A DNA stretch of 64,000 nt from assembly GCA_037389465.1 (NCBI GenBank), contig JAZARR010000172.1, forward strand, positions 930,001 through 994,000, given 5' to 3'. Below are positions 14,301-37,684 of the stretch, one piece after another. The translations under genes and the position numbers were made by a program. Origin of the DNA: Baylisascaris procyonis (lineage: Eukaryota; Nematoda; Chromadorea; Rhabditida; Ascarididae). The stretch's first letter is position 1, and the number at the start of each line of letters is the position of its first letter. The notes beneath the pieces were generated by a model. It ran no database searches and was not told where the DNA came from. It saw only the letters and a program-made list of their open reading frames with translations.

Positions 14301-16157
14301 AATTGAATGGATCCATAATTTCCAATCACAACAGTGTCGACTCGCAGTGGACTGCACAGGTGGTCCGAAGAGTCGAGACATCCATTCCACCAATTAAACA
14401 AAACACACTCAACATAAAATAATGGCTTTCATGCTACTCGACCAATCATCACTCAAATGATATCAGTGAAAAGTTGGTTAAAGAGATCCACCACAAGTTG
14501 CAAAATAATGGACGATCGAATGATGGTTATTCATTTCGCTGATATCGTTGATAGGGAAGATCGATCTGTTGAGTCAAACCAAAGCCGATCGCATGCCACA
14601 TATTATAAAAACAAGCAATATTATAGTACACCTTCTACCTGTGAATCATTTCCGTCCAATCGTACCATATTGTGGAGATTGGTATGACGATAAAATGCAA
14701 CAAGCGGAAGCTAAATCACAATGCACATTTCTGTTAAGCAAGAATAAATTAATTACCCGTGTATACGGAATGCATGATGGATGCGAGATGGATTGCTGCG
14801 GAATAAACCAGCTCACTGCCAAATCGGTGACATCCATCGGTATTCTGGAAAAAAAAATGAATGACACCTTTATGATTATCGTCTCATTGACGAAGCACAT
14901 AATAGATAGTGCTATGCTTAGATACCTTCCTGATCTTTAGATGGAATTTTGACAATATTTAACCAATTTTGACCAATCCCAACATAGTTCGCTCATCGTC
15001 TCAAGTTTGTTTTCAATGAGAAATTGTAAAATCAGTAACTTTCCATTTAGAGATTTCATTATTGGTATATCTCTGAAACTATTGAAGTCGCACTCTCTTT
15101 TACAGAAAACGATATCACTTTAACCTATTCTATGATAGCACTATTAATAGAAACTCATTAAATAATCAAACATTTACTCGATGCAATAGAAAATATATAC
15201 TACTCTCGCCTATTGTATATTCCTTTGCTCAGGTTTTTCATCAATGATTCTAAGTAGGGAATTAAACGATCCATCAATTCAGGCTATATATATATATAGA
15301 GAGCATTAAAGTGTCACACAAGGCTAGTATTAAGGTACTAGTAGAGATACCAAATGCGACATACTAAATTTATTTTCTCTATCCCTCCTTCCCCTTTCGC
15401 CCGCTTGCTATAACCATTTGAATATGCATAAGCAACCTTTCAACGAAGACCTCATATGGTATACGAGGTATAGCGTCGTTGAAAGGAACAAATGCAGCCA
15501 CCCGTCCAAAATAACGCGAATGAACAATGAAGCCATTGTGTTGAATTGGCTCCGCTCGATTCGGCACATCGAAAACCGCAGTCGTTTTCACCTGAATGGT
15601 ATTATATACCAATATTATATACCGCGTTAACTTCCGCACTGCGATAACATTAAAGCACACATGAAAGCTTTGCAGGCCATCCAGGGTCCCCATCCTACTA
15701 CCCCGTGCTCCTCTACATTGTCCTTTTCAGCCGATACCTAAATTTGGTAAAAAAGCTCCCTGTATTCGCATCCAAATATGGATGGTCGTAGATTCACAAT
15801 AATCATAATGCCGAACAAAGGCGGACCAATGATATAAAAGGCTAAGTTCGAATTACAACATGAAAATGTGAAAATATTTTCATGGCTAGTTCGCCAAACG
15901 AACATCAATACCTGAACCGTGTCGTCTTCAAGAACCCTCGTAGGAAGAACTGGATCGATCTTCTTGAAACGACTGTAACCAGATGGATCGTTCGAAGCGG
16001 ATACGAATATCCAATCACCACATTTAAGGGAACCTCTCTCGACCCTGACGACTGTTTCTTCTGCTTCAAACAGAAGCCAAACACGGAACGATGTGCAACT
16101 TCTGAAGCTACCCTTCAGTACGCCAATTACGACGCCCTCTTTTCCGCATCGATCCAT
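8976..16157 (-). CDS. Gene B: multi-exon gene, beta-module N-terminus and Ser/Glu-rich tail
   Basis: The hand model has nine minus-strand exons: 16157-15912, 15591-15437, 13744-13639, 12845-12627, 11805-11629, 11189-11110, 10581-10485, 9349-9310 and 9106-8976. Every junction keeps phase, most acceptors are TTTCAG- or TTTAG-like, and donors are GT. The total is 416 codons plus TAA. Residues 1-170 look beta-rich and contain two related segments, [18 protein letters not shown] followed by [12 protein letters not shown], and [18 protein letters not shown]. Residues 170-242 are charged and helical ([15 protein letters not shown]). The last 175 residues are low-complexity Ser/Thr/Asp/Glu, as in disordered tails. 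There is no signal peptide or membrane segment, so a cytosolic or nuclear location is inferred. The N-terminal modules resemble those of gene A by eye, so the two may be diverged paralogues. The start is Met 16157, 26 bases after an isolated acceptor. The weakest junctions are the acceptors of the fifth and eighth exons (TTTTTGAG, TGAAGAAG). I do not recognise a named family and assign no function. Confidence 0.55.
11295..11379. repeat. (AT)n microsatellite in gene B intron
   Basis: About 42 TA dinucleotides. It lies between the fifth and sixth exons of gene B. Tyr-Ile repeat ORFs across it are artefacts of the dinucleotide run. Confidence 0.95.
14548..14940 (+). CDS. Opposite-strand ORF nested in a gene B intron
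   Basis: This is a 130-codon open frame on the plus strand, inside the 1.7-kb intron between gene B exons 2 and 3. The central part has protein-like composition, with [20 protein letters not shown] and [16 protein letters not shown], and no simple sequence. No splice partners, TATA box or poly(A) signal were identified. It could be a nested single-exon gene, an exon of an unseen gene, or a decayed insertion. The family is not recognised. Confidence 0.28.
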   Translation: MIGKIDLLSQTKADRMPHIIKTSNIIVHLLPVNHFRPIVPYCGDWYDDKMQQAEAKSQCTFLLSKNKLITRVYGMHDGCEMDCCGINQLTAKSVTSIGILEKKMNDTFMIIVSLTKHIIDSAMLRYLPDL

Positions 16158-16183
16158 TACGCTTGGTACAGTTCACAAAACAC

Positions 16184-16200
16184 CTGGTGTAATGAAATAA
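16184..16200 (-). promoter_or_regulatory. Candidate trans-splice acceptor of gene B
   Basis: On the minus strand, TTTCATTACACCAG ends 26 bases before Met 16157. The only frame that continues into gene B without a stop begins after this site, and no upstream coding exon joins it in phase. An acceptor without a matching donor just before a start codon is the usual layout for spliced-leader addition in nematodes. This is inference. Confidence 0.35.
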
Positions 16201-17371
16201 GTTCATGCCAAATCGACACATTTCAACCGTTGAAAAGCATTATTATTAACGGCAACTTAACATACACCATCACAGCTATACTCCAACATCTGTTCCTTTT
16301 ATTCTCTTCTTATCTTCAAATATCGATCTCCTATAACTGCTAGAATCATAGGAACAAAGCAAAATTATGCATTGAATATCAATAAATAAAACTTAATTTC
16401 TCAATAAGAAAACATTTATTTACCACGATATTGTGGATTTACTATGGAATATTGCGATCACTAAGCAGTATTAAATTCAACAAATCCAGTGCAATTATTT
16501 AGAACCTCAGCTATCATCTATCATTAAATATATGATTAAATTGCTACTCTAGATAATATAAGCCTTTAAAGAAACTAAATTTAAATAGACTTGCACTGCT
16601 TTTATTGTATTGTTGACTTTGTTGTGCTCATATTTTGATATATTATAAAACAGCGAGCATTGTTATATGCCCTATCGATGATGGATATTTAAATCTAATT
16701 ATTGATAAATTAAGATAAGCTGTTGAAAATTTAATAGGCATAAAAACCTTGCGAACTGTTTCATGTTCTACCCTCTTCCTCTCCCACCCCTCATACGCAA
16801 ATCGATAATCTCTGAATTTCGCTTGTTTAATGGCTCTTAACTTAAGCGATACGATCTGCCACACTATAATATTCACCATATTTTACTTTAACCAATATGT
16901 CGCCAAAGTTTAGTATGTTCTTTCGCATTTACTTGAATTTCTTTTAGTCATTATTTCTATATTACATATATTATTTAATTAATTGTAACATTTTATTTCA
17001 CGAATTATAACAAAATCTTTATATAAGTAATAATAGATTTAGTGGATACTGATAACCATATTTAAACCCATTGAAATTTTATATAAAACTTTTTATTCGT
17101 AATATCTGGGAAAAAACAAAATGAGCAAAAATTTATAATAATAACAGTAAAATGTAATGTTGAAAGTTACATCTTAGAATGAAATCTCGGATATATGAAA
17201 CACTGAAAATATGTACATACCGGAAACTCTACTAGAGCTCTTAAATCTTCCCCCACCCTCTATTCCCCTTTCCAACCTCTTTCTCTCGCTCTCCCTTTCT
17301 CTGTGTATGAGGAAAAATCTGACGCAGAAAAATTAGTTGCCCTATACACAGATCAAAAAAGGCTTCCGAAG

Positions 17372-17374
<3 letters not shown>

Positions 17375-17461
<87 letters not shown>

Positions 17462-17482
17462 TATATATATATATATATATAT
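17375..17482. repeat. (AT)n microsatellite
   Basis: About 52 TA dinucleotides interrupted once by TAGATA near 17460. The left flank is a CT-rich stretch (17250-17300). Confidence 0.95.
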
Positions 17483-17863
17483 TCGATAGTAAAATCCTAC
17501 AAGTGACAAAAATATTAGTTCACGGTTGTCATAGAGGTGAATTCGAGTAATCGGCATAAAGAAGCGAGACTGTCAATTTTTAAATTGAAATACTTCAATC
17601 AACGATGTGTCTTTAGAAGATGAGAAAAAACTAAGAGCCTCTTTAACTTAAATTATCAAACATTTTCAACGTTGTCCACTTAGAGCAAAAATAAGTTTAA
17701 GTTTACTTAAAATGAATTGGGCGCCGACCTCAAGCTATAATATAAGATTGACCTCTTTGTGCAGATAAAGCTGGAAAATAGAAAAAGAGTCAAAACCAGA
17801 TCGCTACATGCAAATTGCACATCTCAAGCATAAGCAATTCACTATCTCCTTAAAGTAAATAAG

Positions 17864-18235
17864 TGACCAGCATGACCTAAGGGATAGTTAAAAATGACCA
17901 GCATAACCTAAGGGATAGTTAAAAATGACCAGCATGACCTAAGGGATAGTTAAAAATGACCAGCATGACCTAAGGGATAGTTAAAAATGACCAGCATGAC
18001 CTAAGGGATAGTTAAAAATGACCAGCATAACCTAAGGAATAGTTAAAAATGACTAGCATAACCTAAGGAATAGTTAAAAATGACCAGCATGACCTAGGGG
18101 ATAGTTAAAAATGACCAGCATGACCTAAGGGATAGTTAAAAATGACCAGCATAACCTAAGGAATAGTTAAAAATGACCAGCATAACCTAAGGAATAGTTA
18201 AAAATGACCAGCATAACCTAAGGAATAGTTAAATG
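17864..18235. repeat. Minisatellite, 12 units of 31 bp
   Basis: Twelve head-to-tail 31-bp units, each beginning TGACCAGCAT and ending in GATAGTTAAAAA or AATAGTTAAAAA. Two unit types alternate in blocks: a G type (CATGACC with AAGGGATAG) and an A type (CATAACC with AAGGAATAG). Hybrids occur, for example in the second unit. The array ends abruptly after TTAAATGTAAGC. It has no open frame. Confidence 0.95.
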
Positions 18236-19588
18236 TAAGCGGAAGACCTGAGCAAAACATAAACATCGTACAAATAAAGCAGAACGAACAAAAAAAAGGT
18301 AAGAAAGAAAGAAGATCAGTAGCCAAATATCGCATATAATTCGAACGCATTTATATAGGCATACATGTTTCATTTCACTAGAATTGGCCCACACGTTCAA
18401 TTTACAAGTATCGTGGTGTATGGATTAAATTCAATGCCTATACCGGTTAGTGCAGTTGGGATCGGATTCAGCCCATTTACGTATGGTTATTGGTTAAATC
18501 TGGTCCCCAATTCGATTGGAAGCTCAATAAACCCAGATCCAAGATCATCGTTGCATTTGAATAATAAAGAAATTGCATTTGAATAATAAAAAAAATCTTA
18601 TTTTCAGACGGTTTTGACAACTTAGTCGAACCCCAACTCATATCGAAATCCACAAAAATTTATCTAATTTAACTGTTTATCCTGCAATTCCCCGATAATG
18701 AGCTACCTGAGTATCCTTGCTGGAAGCCTATCTGATAATATTTAAAACTGCACCGCTTCGACAGATTCGTCCATACAAATGTTGTTTACAAAGTATTGTG
18801 AATCAGTTAGAACTTTACTCGGAAATAAACCCTCTCGGGAACAATCTGATTTACTTTTATATTTTCAATAAGAAAAGACACAAAGAGAATTCACAAAAAC
18901 CGTTAAAAATAGCGAAATGAATATAACTAACAGAATACAAAAAAAAAAAGATCAAAACATAACGAATGAAGGATTAAAACAACACACGAAGGAATCTTCA
19001 ACTCATTTTTCGTAATTGAAGCAGGAATAAGGCATAACGATCATCACGAAATAAACCAACGACTATAGCTATGGACAGTCGAAGTATAAGCAATGGTGAT
19101 TCCGCCAATGATCAAATCGATGAAAATCACTTCGCCGATCTGAAATAAATCGCCTGTAAAAAAATTATATAAGGCAAGCTTCCTATGCTAATAACTTTAG
19201 AAAAATTGAAAAATTGAACAATCACATTTCAGAATAACTAAGAAAAGATAATGGAAAGAAAACAGCTATTTGCTGGTAGCAGCATCTCATTTAAATCTTA
19301 CAGCACAATAACATATCCGTCATAAGGATAGAAGAAACGTTTTAAATCAGTCGAAGACTTTGATGAACGAAAAAATTAGTCAATCTTCGGCCAGTGTATT
19401 ACATCAAAGAATTAAACTCATCTTCATCCAATCTTCTCATATTTCATGATTCCTCATAAATTAACTTACTGAAAGTAAATTAAACCCATAAAAAGAGAAC
19501 ATCTCGTATAAGATTCTGCAAAGACTAGATGATGATTAATCTCCAACTATGGTACGACTGAAGGTTGTATGCGGAATAATCCAGTGTG

Positions 19589-19698
19589 CTATATAGGGAA
19601 GAGTGATGTAGTTTCTGATGCTTTGCTTTGATAAACATGTGGATCGTATACTATCTTCCTACGTTTCGAGCACATCATAGTGGAAGATTTTATCCACA
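19589..19698 (-). CDS. Candidate terminal exon
   Basis: After an AACTTTTAG acceptor, a minus frame encodes about 35 residues, including KRRKIVYDPHVYQSKASETT, and ends in TAG. It requires an upstream exon ending in phase 1. The nearest exons on that strand (gene C) end in phase 0, so at least one intermediate exon is missing if it belongs there. A minus ORF at 20395-20102 lies between them but has no clear donor. Confidence 0.25.
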
Positions 19699-21063
19699 CT
19701 AAAAGTTGAAATGTTTTTATAATGTTCACCTTTATTTTGACACCCTTTAAACAAACGAAAGGGTTACTTAAATATTTCAATAATATTATGGTGAAAAAAA
19801 TCTCAAAGAATAAAATCTCATTCAAAAGTGAAGTGAATAAAATGAAAATGAAATGACTCAAAAAAAAGATGCATACTTCAGAATACAACATACTTCGATG
19901 GTTGAAGGTATTGTAAAAGAAGGCTAGAATAAGGAGAATCAATCGAAAGCGAAACACAATTCGCAATCGCCTTCTTAGTGAATTCTGGAACATAGCAGCA
20001 CATCAACTCACAAATTACGATACCCAACTCTGTTTGCGTATCGTATTCGGAATGTTTACGCTGAAAATTTGTAATTCTATAGTAGGATTATTCAAAAAAG
20101 TCTATTCATAAATTTTATTCGTAAACTTCCATAGATAACAGATTATATCAGTGTAAAGCTGCATATTAAAAGGGAGATATTTGCATAAATAAAGAGGGAA
20201 AATAAATAACAGTTGCCGCTTTTCCCAATTCGGCAGTAGTATAACATCATGGGGTCGCCATTCATATCCACTCATTAAACTGTAGTTTCGCTTCCGGAAG
20301 AAAACACTCATTTGCAGTTTATTTGAAATTTGGGGTGAATATGCAAGGATCTTTTTGAGTTTATGGATCGCTTTAATACAACGAAGTACGGCCACGCTAG
20401 GATTATCTATTCATATCAGTTCATTGATCTATGGATATGGCCGCGATATTCGTAAGGTTTACACATCCTCCATTACAGAACCTCTTCCCCCCTCCCACCT
20501 CCCTCCATCCCAACTCTTGTTCCCTCGAGTGAAGGAAATCAGAAGAAAAAACAAACATAGCAATTGTTGTGAAAGGTGGATTCACGTGTAACATCCATAA
20601 ACTCGGAGAGTTCATCGAGTGATACCAAAACGCCAGAGAGATAATCACTTATTATCGCTAACAGATATGATCCTTCAATTATAATTGTAATTACCCACAA
20701 CAAAAACCAATTTATTTAACCACTTCTGGATTAAAAAAGTGTTTCGATGATTTTCGCCCGTCTTGCAGTTATGGGTCTCGTCTCTTTGACCGAGATATTA
20801 GACACTACGTGCAGAAAATCATGGACCTGCGGAGGTAGATCTTTTTATTTGCAAAAGGAGGGAAGGGTCCGATCAGGAGAGATGAAACATTGCTCTTAAG
20901 AGGGAAGAGAAATAAAGAGGATTAGATTGAGAAACGGGGAGCGATACAGGAATGGGTGGTGATTTCATCACTGACATATTACGTCTAGGGAAATTCACAT
21001 CGTTACAAAACAGGACCCGTATTAAAATAACCACGCATTAAAATAACAAATAATAATAATAAT

Positions 21064-21065
<2 letters not shown>

Positions 21066-21107
<42 letters not shown>
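21066..21107. repeat. (AT)n microsatellite
   Basis: About 20 TA dinucleotides preceded by a short AAT run. It lies 3' of the last recognised exon of gene C. Confidence 0.9.
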
Positions 21108-21385
21108 CTATTTCTATCATGCATAGAGAAGATCCGAACTACAACTATAAACGATTAAAACAAGGAAATAGATGAATGAAATCAACTGAATCATTTACAT
21201 GTGAACAAAGCAAAGTATCCAAGTTTCCTTCTTAAAATGTTATCCTGGTTGTTTTCCGCTCCTATACGAGCCCTTGCATGGTTGTTAAAATGAAGTTTTA
21301 CTTAGTTCTAGACCCCATTCTCTTATGCATGAATTAAAAGATGGAATATACAAAAAGAAGACAATATAAGCAAACCTCTTTGTAC

Positions 21386-22166
21386 GGCCACAATGTGATA
21401 AGCCATATTCTCACAAATAATCAATTCGGTTAAAAATTCTCTCAATGCTGTTTTTAATGTATCTTTCTGAAAATAATAACATTAAAGCAATTAAGGTTTC
21501 ATCTATCAAAAAGGATATTTCTATCCTCTCTTCTCTATCCTCATTTCCAAATTAACTGTCTTTTAGTGTGGAACGTTTGTCTTTTTATGGGGTTTGTTCA
21601 GGATTTTTAGCTGTCCTTTTCCTTTTCCATTATTTCCACTTCATTCGAGAAAGTGTTTAGTCTCCTCAGACATTATCTGATCGATAACAGCCCTCCAATA
21701 TATAAGCCTTGCTTCCCTTTCCTCCCGTAACAAGAAAATAGCCAACATCGTTACATTCCCCCTCGCAACTCTACCAACGAAATACAACGAATTGAAGGAC
21801 AAAATATTTGATATAAATTGAAGAAAGAAAGAAGGAAGTGAGTGTATTTAATGGGAAAGCATAAGCTTGTCATCTGAACTAACCACTGGTGCAGTAGACG
21901 GCAGCAATTGTTCATATTGATTCGTCACCGAAGGATTAGTATCACTGAGTGTGATTGATGGATTCGAGCTTTGATGAGTGCAGAGGGCCGATGAAGCGCT
22001 ACCTTGAACCTGTATTTAAATGTTAATTATATGAATACGCGAATTTATATGTTTCATAGTTAGGCACGAGGATTTCCTTTCAAAGCATCCTGTTTCATAA
22101 ATTTGCTTTCATTATAAAGTTTTCATTATGATCTTTCTTTCCACTTCGTATTTCTTCTTCAAAAAG

Positions 22167-22221
<55 letters not shown>

Positions 22222-22586
22222 ACAAATAAGTAAACAAATAAACAAATAAATCTCATGATTGTACATAAAATTTTAATAGTCTCTTTAAAAAGAAAATCGG
22301 GGTAAGTGATATAGGTAATTATGTAATAATAACCTGCACTCATTGACTAAACAATCTACAATTAACTATTATACTACTTGAACTACTGAACGCTAAAAAT
22401 ATATCTGCACATTGAATTCAAATGTCAGTTGGCATCTACCACTTTCGACTGAATTCCATCGATAAAACAACTGCATCATGAGGTAGTTAAAGTTGAGAGG
22501 TGAACTTCAAATAAACCTCAGCAAAGATGACCTCCTCGTCACCTTTATAGGCGTCCAACATACCAAGCAGCATATGATCGACCTCT
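21386..22586 (-). CDS. Gene C: three consecutive exons of an unrecognised gene (partial)
   Basis: Three minus-strand exons (22586-22517, 22009-21884, 21466-21386) have good acceptors (TTTTCAG, AATACAG, TTTTCAG) and GT donors, and join in one frame with no stop. They encode a short acidic helical segment (EVDHMLLGMLDAYKGDEEVI), a Ser/Thr/Asn-rich linker of 42 residues, and a helical segment (LREFLTELIICENMAYHIVA). The start and end are not located. The first exon begins with the last base of a codon, so an upstream coding exon must exist between it and the end of gene A. No family is recognised. Confidence 0.45.
22165..22243. repeat. (AAAT)n tetranucleotide repeat
   Basis: About 19 AAAT units, the last third with C and G interruptions. 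It is located in the intron between the first two recognised exons of gene C. Confidence 0.95.
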
Positions 22587-23462
22587 CTGAAAAGTGAAAT
22601 AAAATTTTACTTCAACGAAATCGACGATAACATTTGAAATATTTTTTGATTCTTCTACGGGATTTGTTCATCATATTAGTCAATATTCTTTGCAATTAAA
22701 CTAATGGAACAGTGACCTCAAAAAGATATATTATATTTACTTTTGCCTTAAAAAATTTCCTTCTTTGTTTAATTTCTTTTCAGGGAGCACCATATTCATC
22801 TCGGCCTATATTAACGTTATGCATATAAAGGAGTTTACGTCAGTATTATTTAGTATAACACTTTTACCGCTTTCGATCTATGGATCTCACTTCCTTTATA
22901 AAACTTTCAAAAACTAAATTCATCAATTATTAGTAGTTATTTTATTCTAATAGATGAAGACTATGAAATGAAAACGTTCAAACTCGAAATTGTTTTCAAT
23001 ATAGCGATTAAACATTGATTTCAATTTTTTTTCATTGTTTTTTTAAACATTTTTCATATTCATTGATTCACATTTAAACATTCACACATTCAATTTTCAT
23101 ATTTTCATTAAACATCATTCGTTCATTGATTCATTAAATATTTTTTCAAAGGTTTTGTTCGTTAAAAATTCAGGATGAAGACATTGGTATTATGGAAACA
23201 GCAAAGCAATAGGAGGGAAGGGGATGAATTTTTCATTCATCTCGACAAATTCTTCTATACACCCATCAGCTAATCATTTAATTCCCGACTCTGCATAGCC
23301 GAGTATCATCCCTCCACAATTTCTGACGCCATTCTCTCGTATTCTATCTCAGCTATTCAGCATCACTTCACAAAAGAAGTTTTCATATTACATAATTCAT
23401 CATTCATCAACACTAAGAACAGAGATCGCCTTTAAATGCAGTAAAAGAATTGCATAATTATT

Positions 23463-23464
<2 letters not shown>

Positions 23465-23529
<65 letters not shown>
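23465..23529. repeat. (AT)n microsatellite
   Basis: About 32 TA dinucleotides roughly 160 bp downstream of the gene A stop codon. Confidence 0.95.
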
Positions 23530-23530
<1 letters not shown>

Positions 23531-23687
23531 AATAAACACAAAATTGCTTATAATGCCCTACTACACTTCCAACTTCTCGCCATCTAAAATCATTAAGAAG
23601 CACGATGCACAATATTCGATTCATAATGGACTTACTACAAATCATGCGAAAAATGGAGGAAAAAAAAAGAAATCAAAAGACAATAAA

Positions 23688-35935
<12,248 letters not shown>

Positions 35936-35941
35936 TGCACT

Positions 35942-35951
35942 CTGAATTAAA
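35942..35951 (-). promoter_or_regulatory. Candidate trans-splice acceptor of gene A
   Basis: TTTAATTCAG on the minus strand ends six bases before Met 35935. An in-frame TGA lies about 30 bases upstream, and no upstream exon with a matching phase was found. This fits spliced-leader addition directly in front of the start codon, as is common in nematodes. It could instead be the acceptor of an ordinary upstream exon. Confidence 0.45.
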
Positions 35952-37149
35952 TGACTTCAAGCGGCGTTCACTATCCGCAAAAATGCATTTGCAAAGAAAA
36001 AGCAATCTTTCCGGAACGAATTCGATAGTCGTATCAACAGTAAACGACATGGACATGAATTATGGACCAGATTATGCCGATGGTCTATATCTCAAATAGG
36101 CTATAGAGATGAAAGCAACCCCTGTGACATGTTTATGGCGATCAGCATATATGAACCACCTCAACCTCTCCTACAAGATGGCCTGCCGCATTTTGACCGT
36201 GGTCTTATGCCCTTCCCCACGTATCATCTAATAAATGCTGCGCACATATGAACCGCAACTTCGACCACCTCTCACCACCCTGGAGACAGGTTTGGTGAGA
36301 AAGGAACGCCACATTTGTGTCCAACGTAATGAATACTCTCCCTGTTCACTAATCTCCCTCTCCCCACATAAGTTTTAGTCACATTCATAAACTTAATAAA
36401 ACCTGATGAAGCAATAAGCTCTTGCATGGAACTAACAACTGTTCTTGCGAATCCTCTTTCACGACTGCATGTTACGACTGTTGCATGTTAAAGCTTTTGA
36501 CATTTAGCATTACAAAGTCGCGTAAAAACATTCACAGATTTGGAACCAAGAAGCATCCCCCGTGATCTTTGAACAGGTCTAATCGTCGCGTTGTAAGTCT
36601 CCGAGCCCTTCAGGCAATCTAGACCATTCATGCTCAATCACAGGTGGAATTATTCGCTATTACCGCTTATCATTTCTCTTCCCTGCAAGATCCGATTCTA
36701 ATTCAAAACGTTTAAATCAGTCCCTCAGTTCAAATCGCTTTTAAATTAATAATCCCCATATTGTATTTGTCACTATTAAAAGCAGCTGCAGGCGAATATA
36801 ATTGCTAAAAGCAGGAAGGTGGCCAGAGAAATAGTTTCATCTTCCATACTAAGTCGGACTCAAAATTGTTCACTTTTCAATGCATTTCTCAAAAAGCGGT
36901 CATTGTTGAACTAGATCCCGGTTAATGTTCTAGGTTATAACCACAGGACAAAATACTGGGTCACGCTAATAACCATTCAGAGGTCGGCTAAACCCACTCA
37001 GACGACAGTTTTTAAATCACCGGGAACAGGGTCTAACTTACTTCTGTATGAACATGGCTTAAACCCATTTCCGGTCAAAACAGTGAGCAGTACCGGGAGT
37101 AAATTTCGAGGAATAATTTTTTTAAGCACCCGATTTTGCGAAACCAATT
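35952..37149. other. Intergenic stretch before palindrome P1
   Basis: No supported gene. Base composition becomes less AT-rich here than to the left. Short plus-strand open stretches around 36050-36380 are interrupted by stops. The segment 36600-37070 contains repeated GGTTTAA/GGTCTAA-like words, but no element boundary could be drawn. Confidence 0.45.
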
Positions 37150-37238
37150 TCAATCATTATGAGCCGTTTTGCTTTTTTAATGCACTGATGACGTTTCGGA
37201 AGGATTGCCAAGTAAATCTGAGTTATTTACTAATATCT

Positions 37239-37442
37239 TCAATATTCATAGTTCTCCTGAAGACTCAATAATGAGTATTTTGTTTTATCTAAGCATCGAG
37301 ATATGTTTTTATAAACCGATGAGTTTGACTGATTTGCAACAGAAGATATCATGTGATGGTCATCACAGCTGATACTCCTGCTCAGTTCAATTTCAGTATT
37401 TCCGGCCGTCCATACAACCAACGACACAGACAGATATATCAT
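37239..37442 (-). pseudogene. Disrupted outer-arm ORF (left partner)
   Basis: This is the mirror partner of the 82-codon frame at 44134-44382. The first 47 codons match, with conservative changes (N/S, V/I, D/G), then the frame is broken by insertions and a stop. The more distal part (VNNSDL and NPSETS on the other side) is still recognisable downstream in DNA but is no longer joined in frame. Confidence 0.35.
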
Positions 37443-37609
37443 TCTTGTAGACTAGACACAACGCGCCTTGCAAAAACAATCTTGCAAAAGATTTGCAATC
37501 GAACATTAGACATGCTGCTTTGTTATTTTCGTTTCAGCCTTATAGCACTTCAGTGGAGCGTTTCAAGCGATTAAAATGTGAAATGAGTTGGAGATGCTCG
37601 TTTCATGAC

Positions 37610-37615
37610 TTTATT
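37610..37615 (-). terminator. Poly(A) signal AATAAA of lectin copy 1
   Basis: AATAAA on the minus strand about 70 bases after the stop codon, in the same place as in the other three copies. Confidence 0.75.
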
Positions 37616-37684
37616 ATTTGAAGTGTATCGTAAAGCAACAATATATTCTGTATGAGTTGCATGGCTGACTTCGTGGAAATGCGG

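Larger units (their letters stand above)
16201..19588. other. Intergenic stretch with tandem repeats
   Basis: No gene is supported here. It holds an (AT)n array and a 31-bp minisatellite (listed separately), long AT-rich low-complexity DNA, and a minus-strand ORF at 16879-16643 with a plausible start. That ORF ends without a junction that keeps phase into gene B. Confidence 0.5.

Noticed and set aside
15882..16343. 153-codon plus ORF overlapping the first exon of gene B
   Set aside because: It is antisense to an exon with good splice sites and a phase-consistent continuation, so the minus-strand reading was preferred.
20102..20395. 97-codon minus ORF as part of gene C
   Set aside because: It follows an acceptor-like CCTAG but is out of phase with the preceding exon and has no good donor. 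The plus strand at 20,400-20,840 offers equally weak exon candidates.
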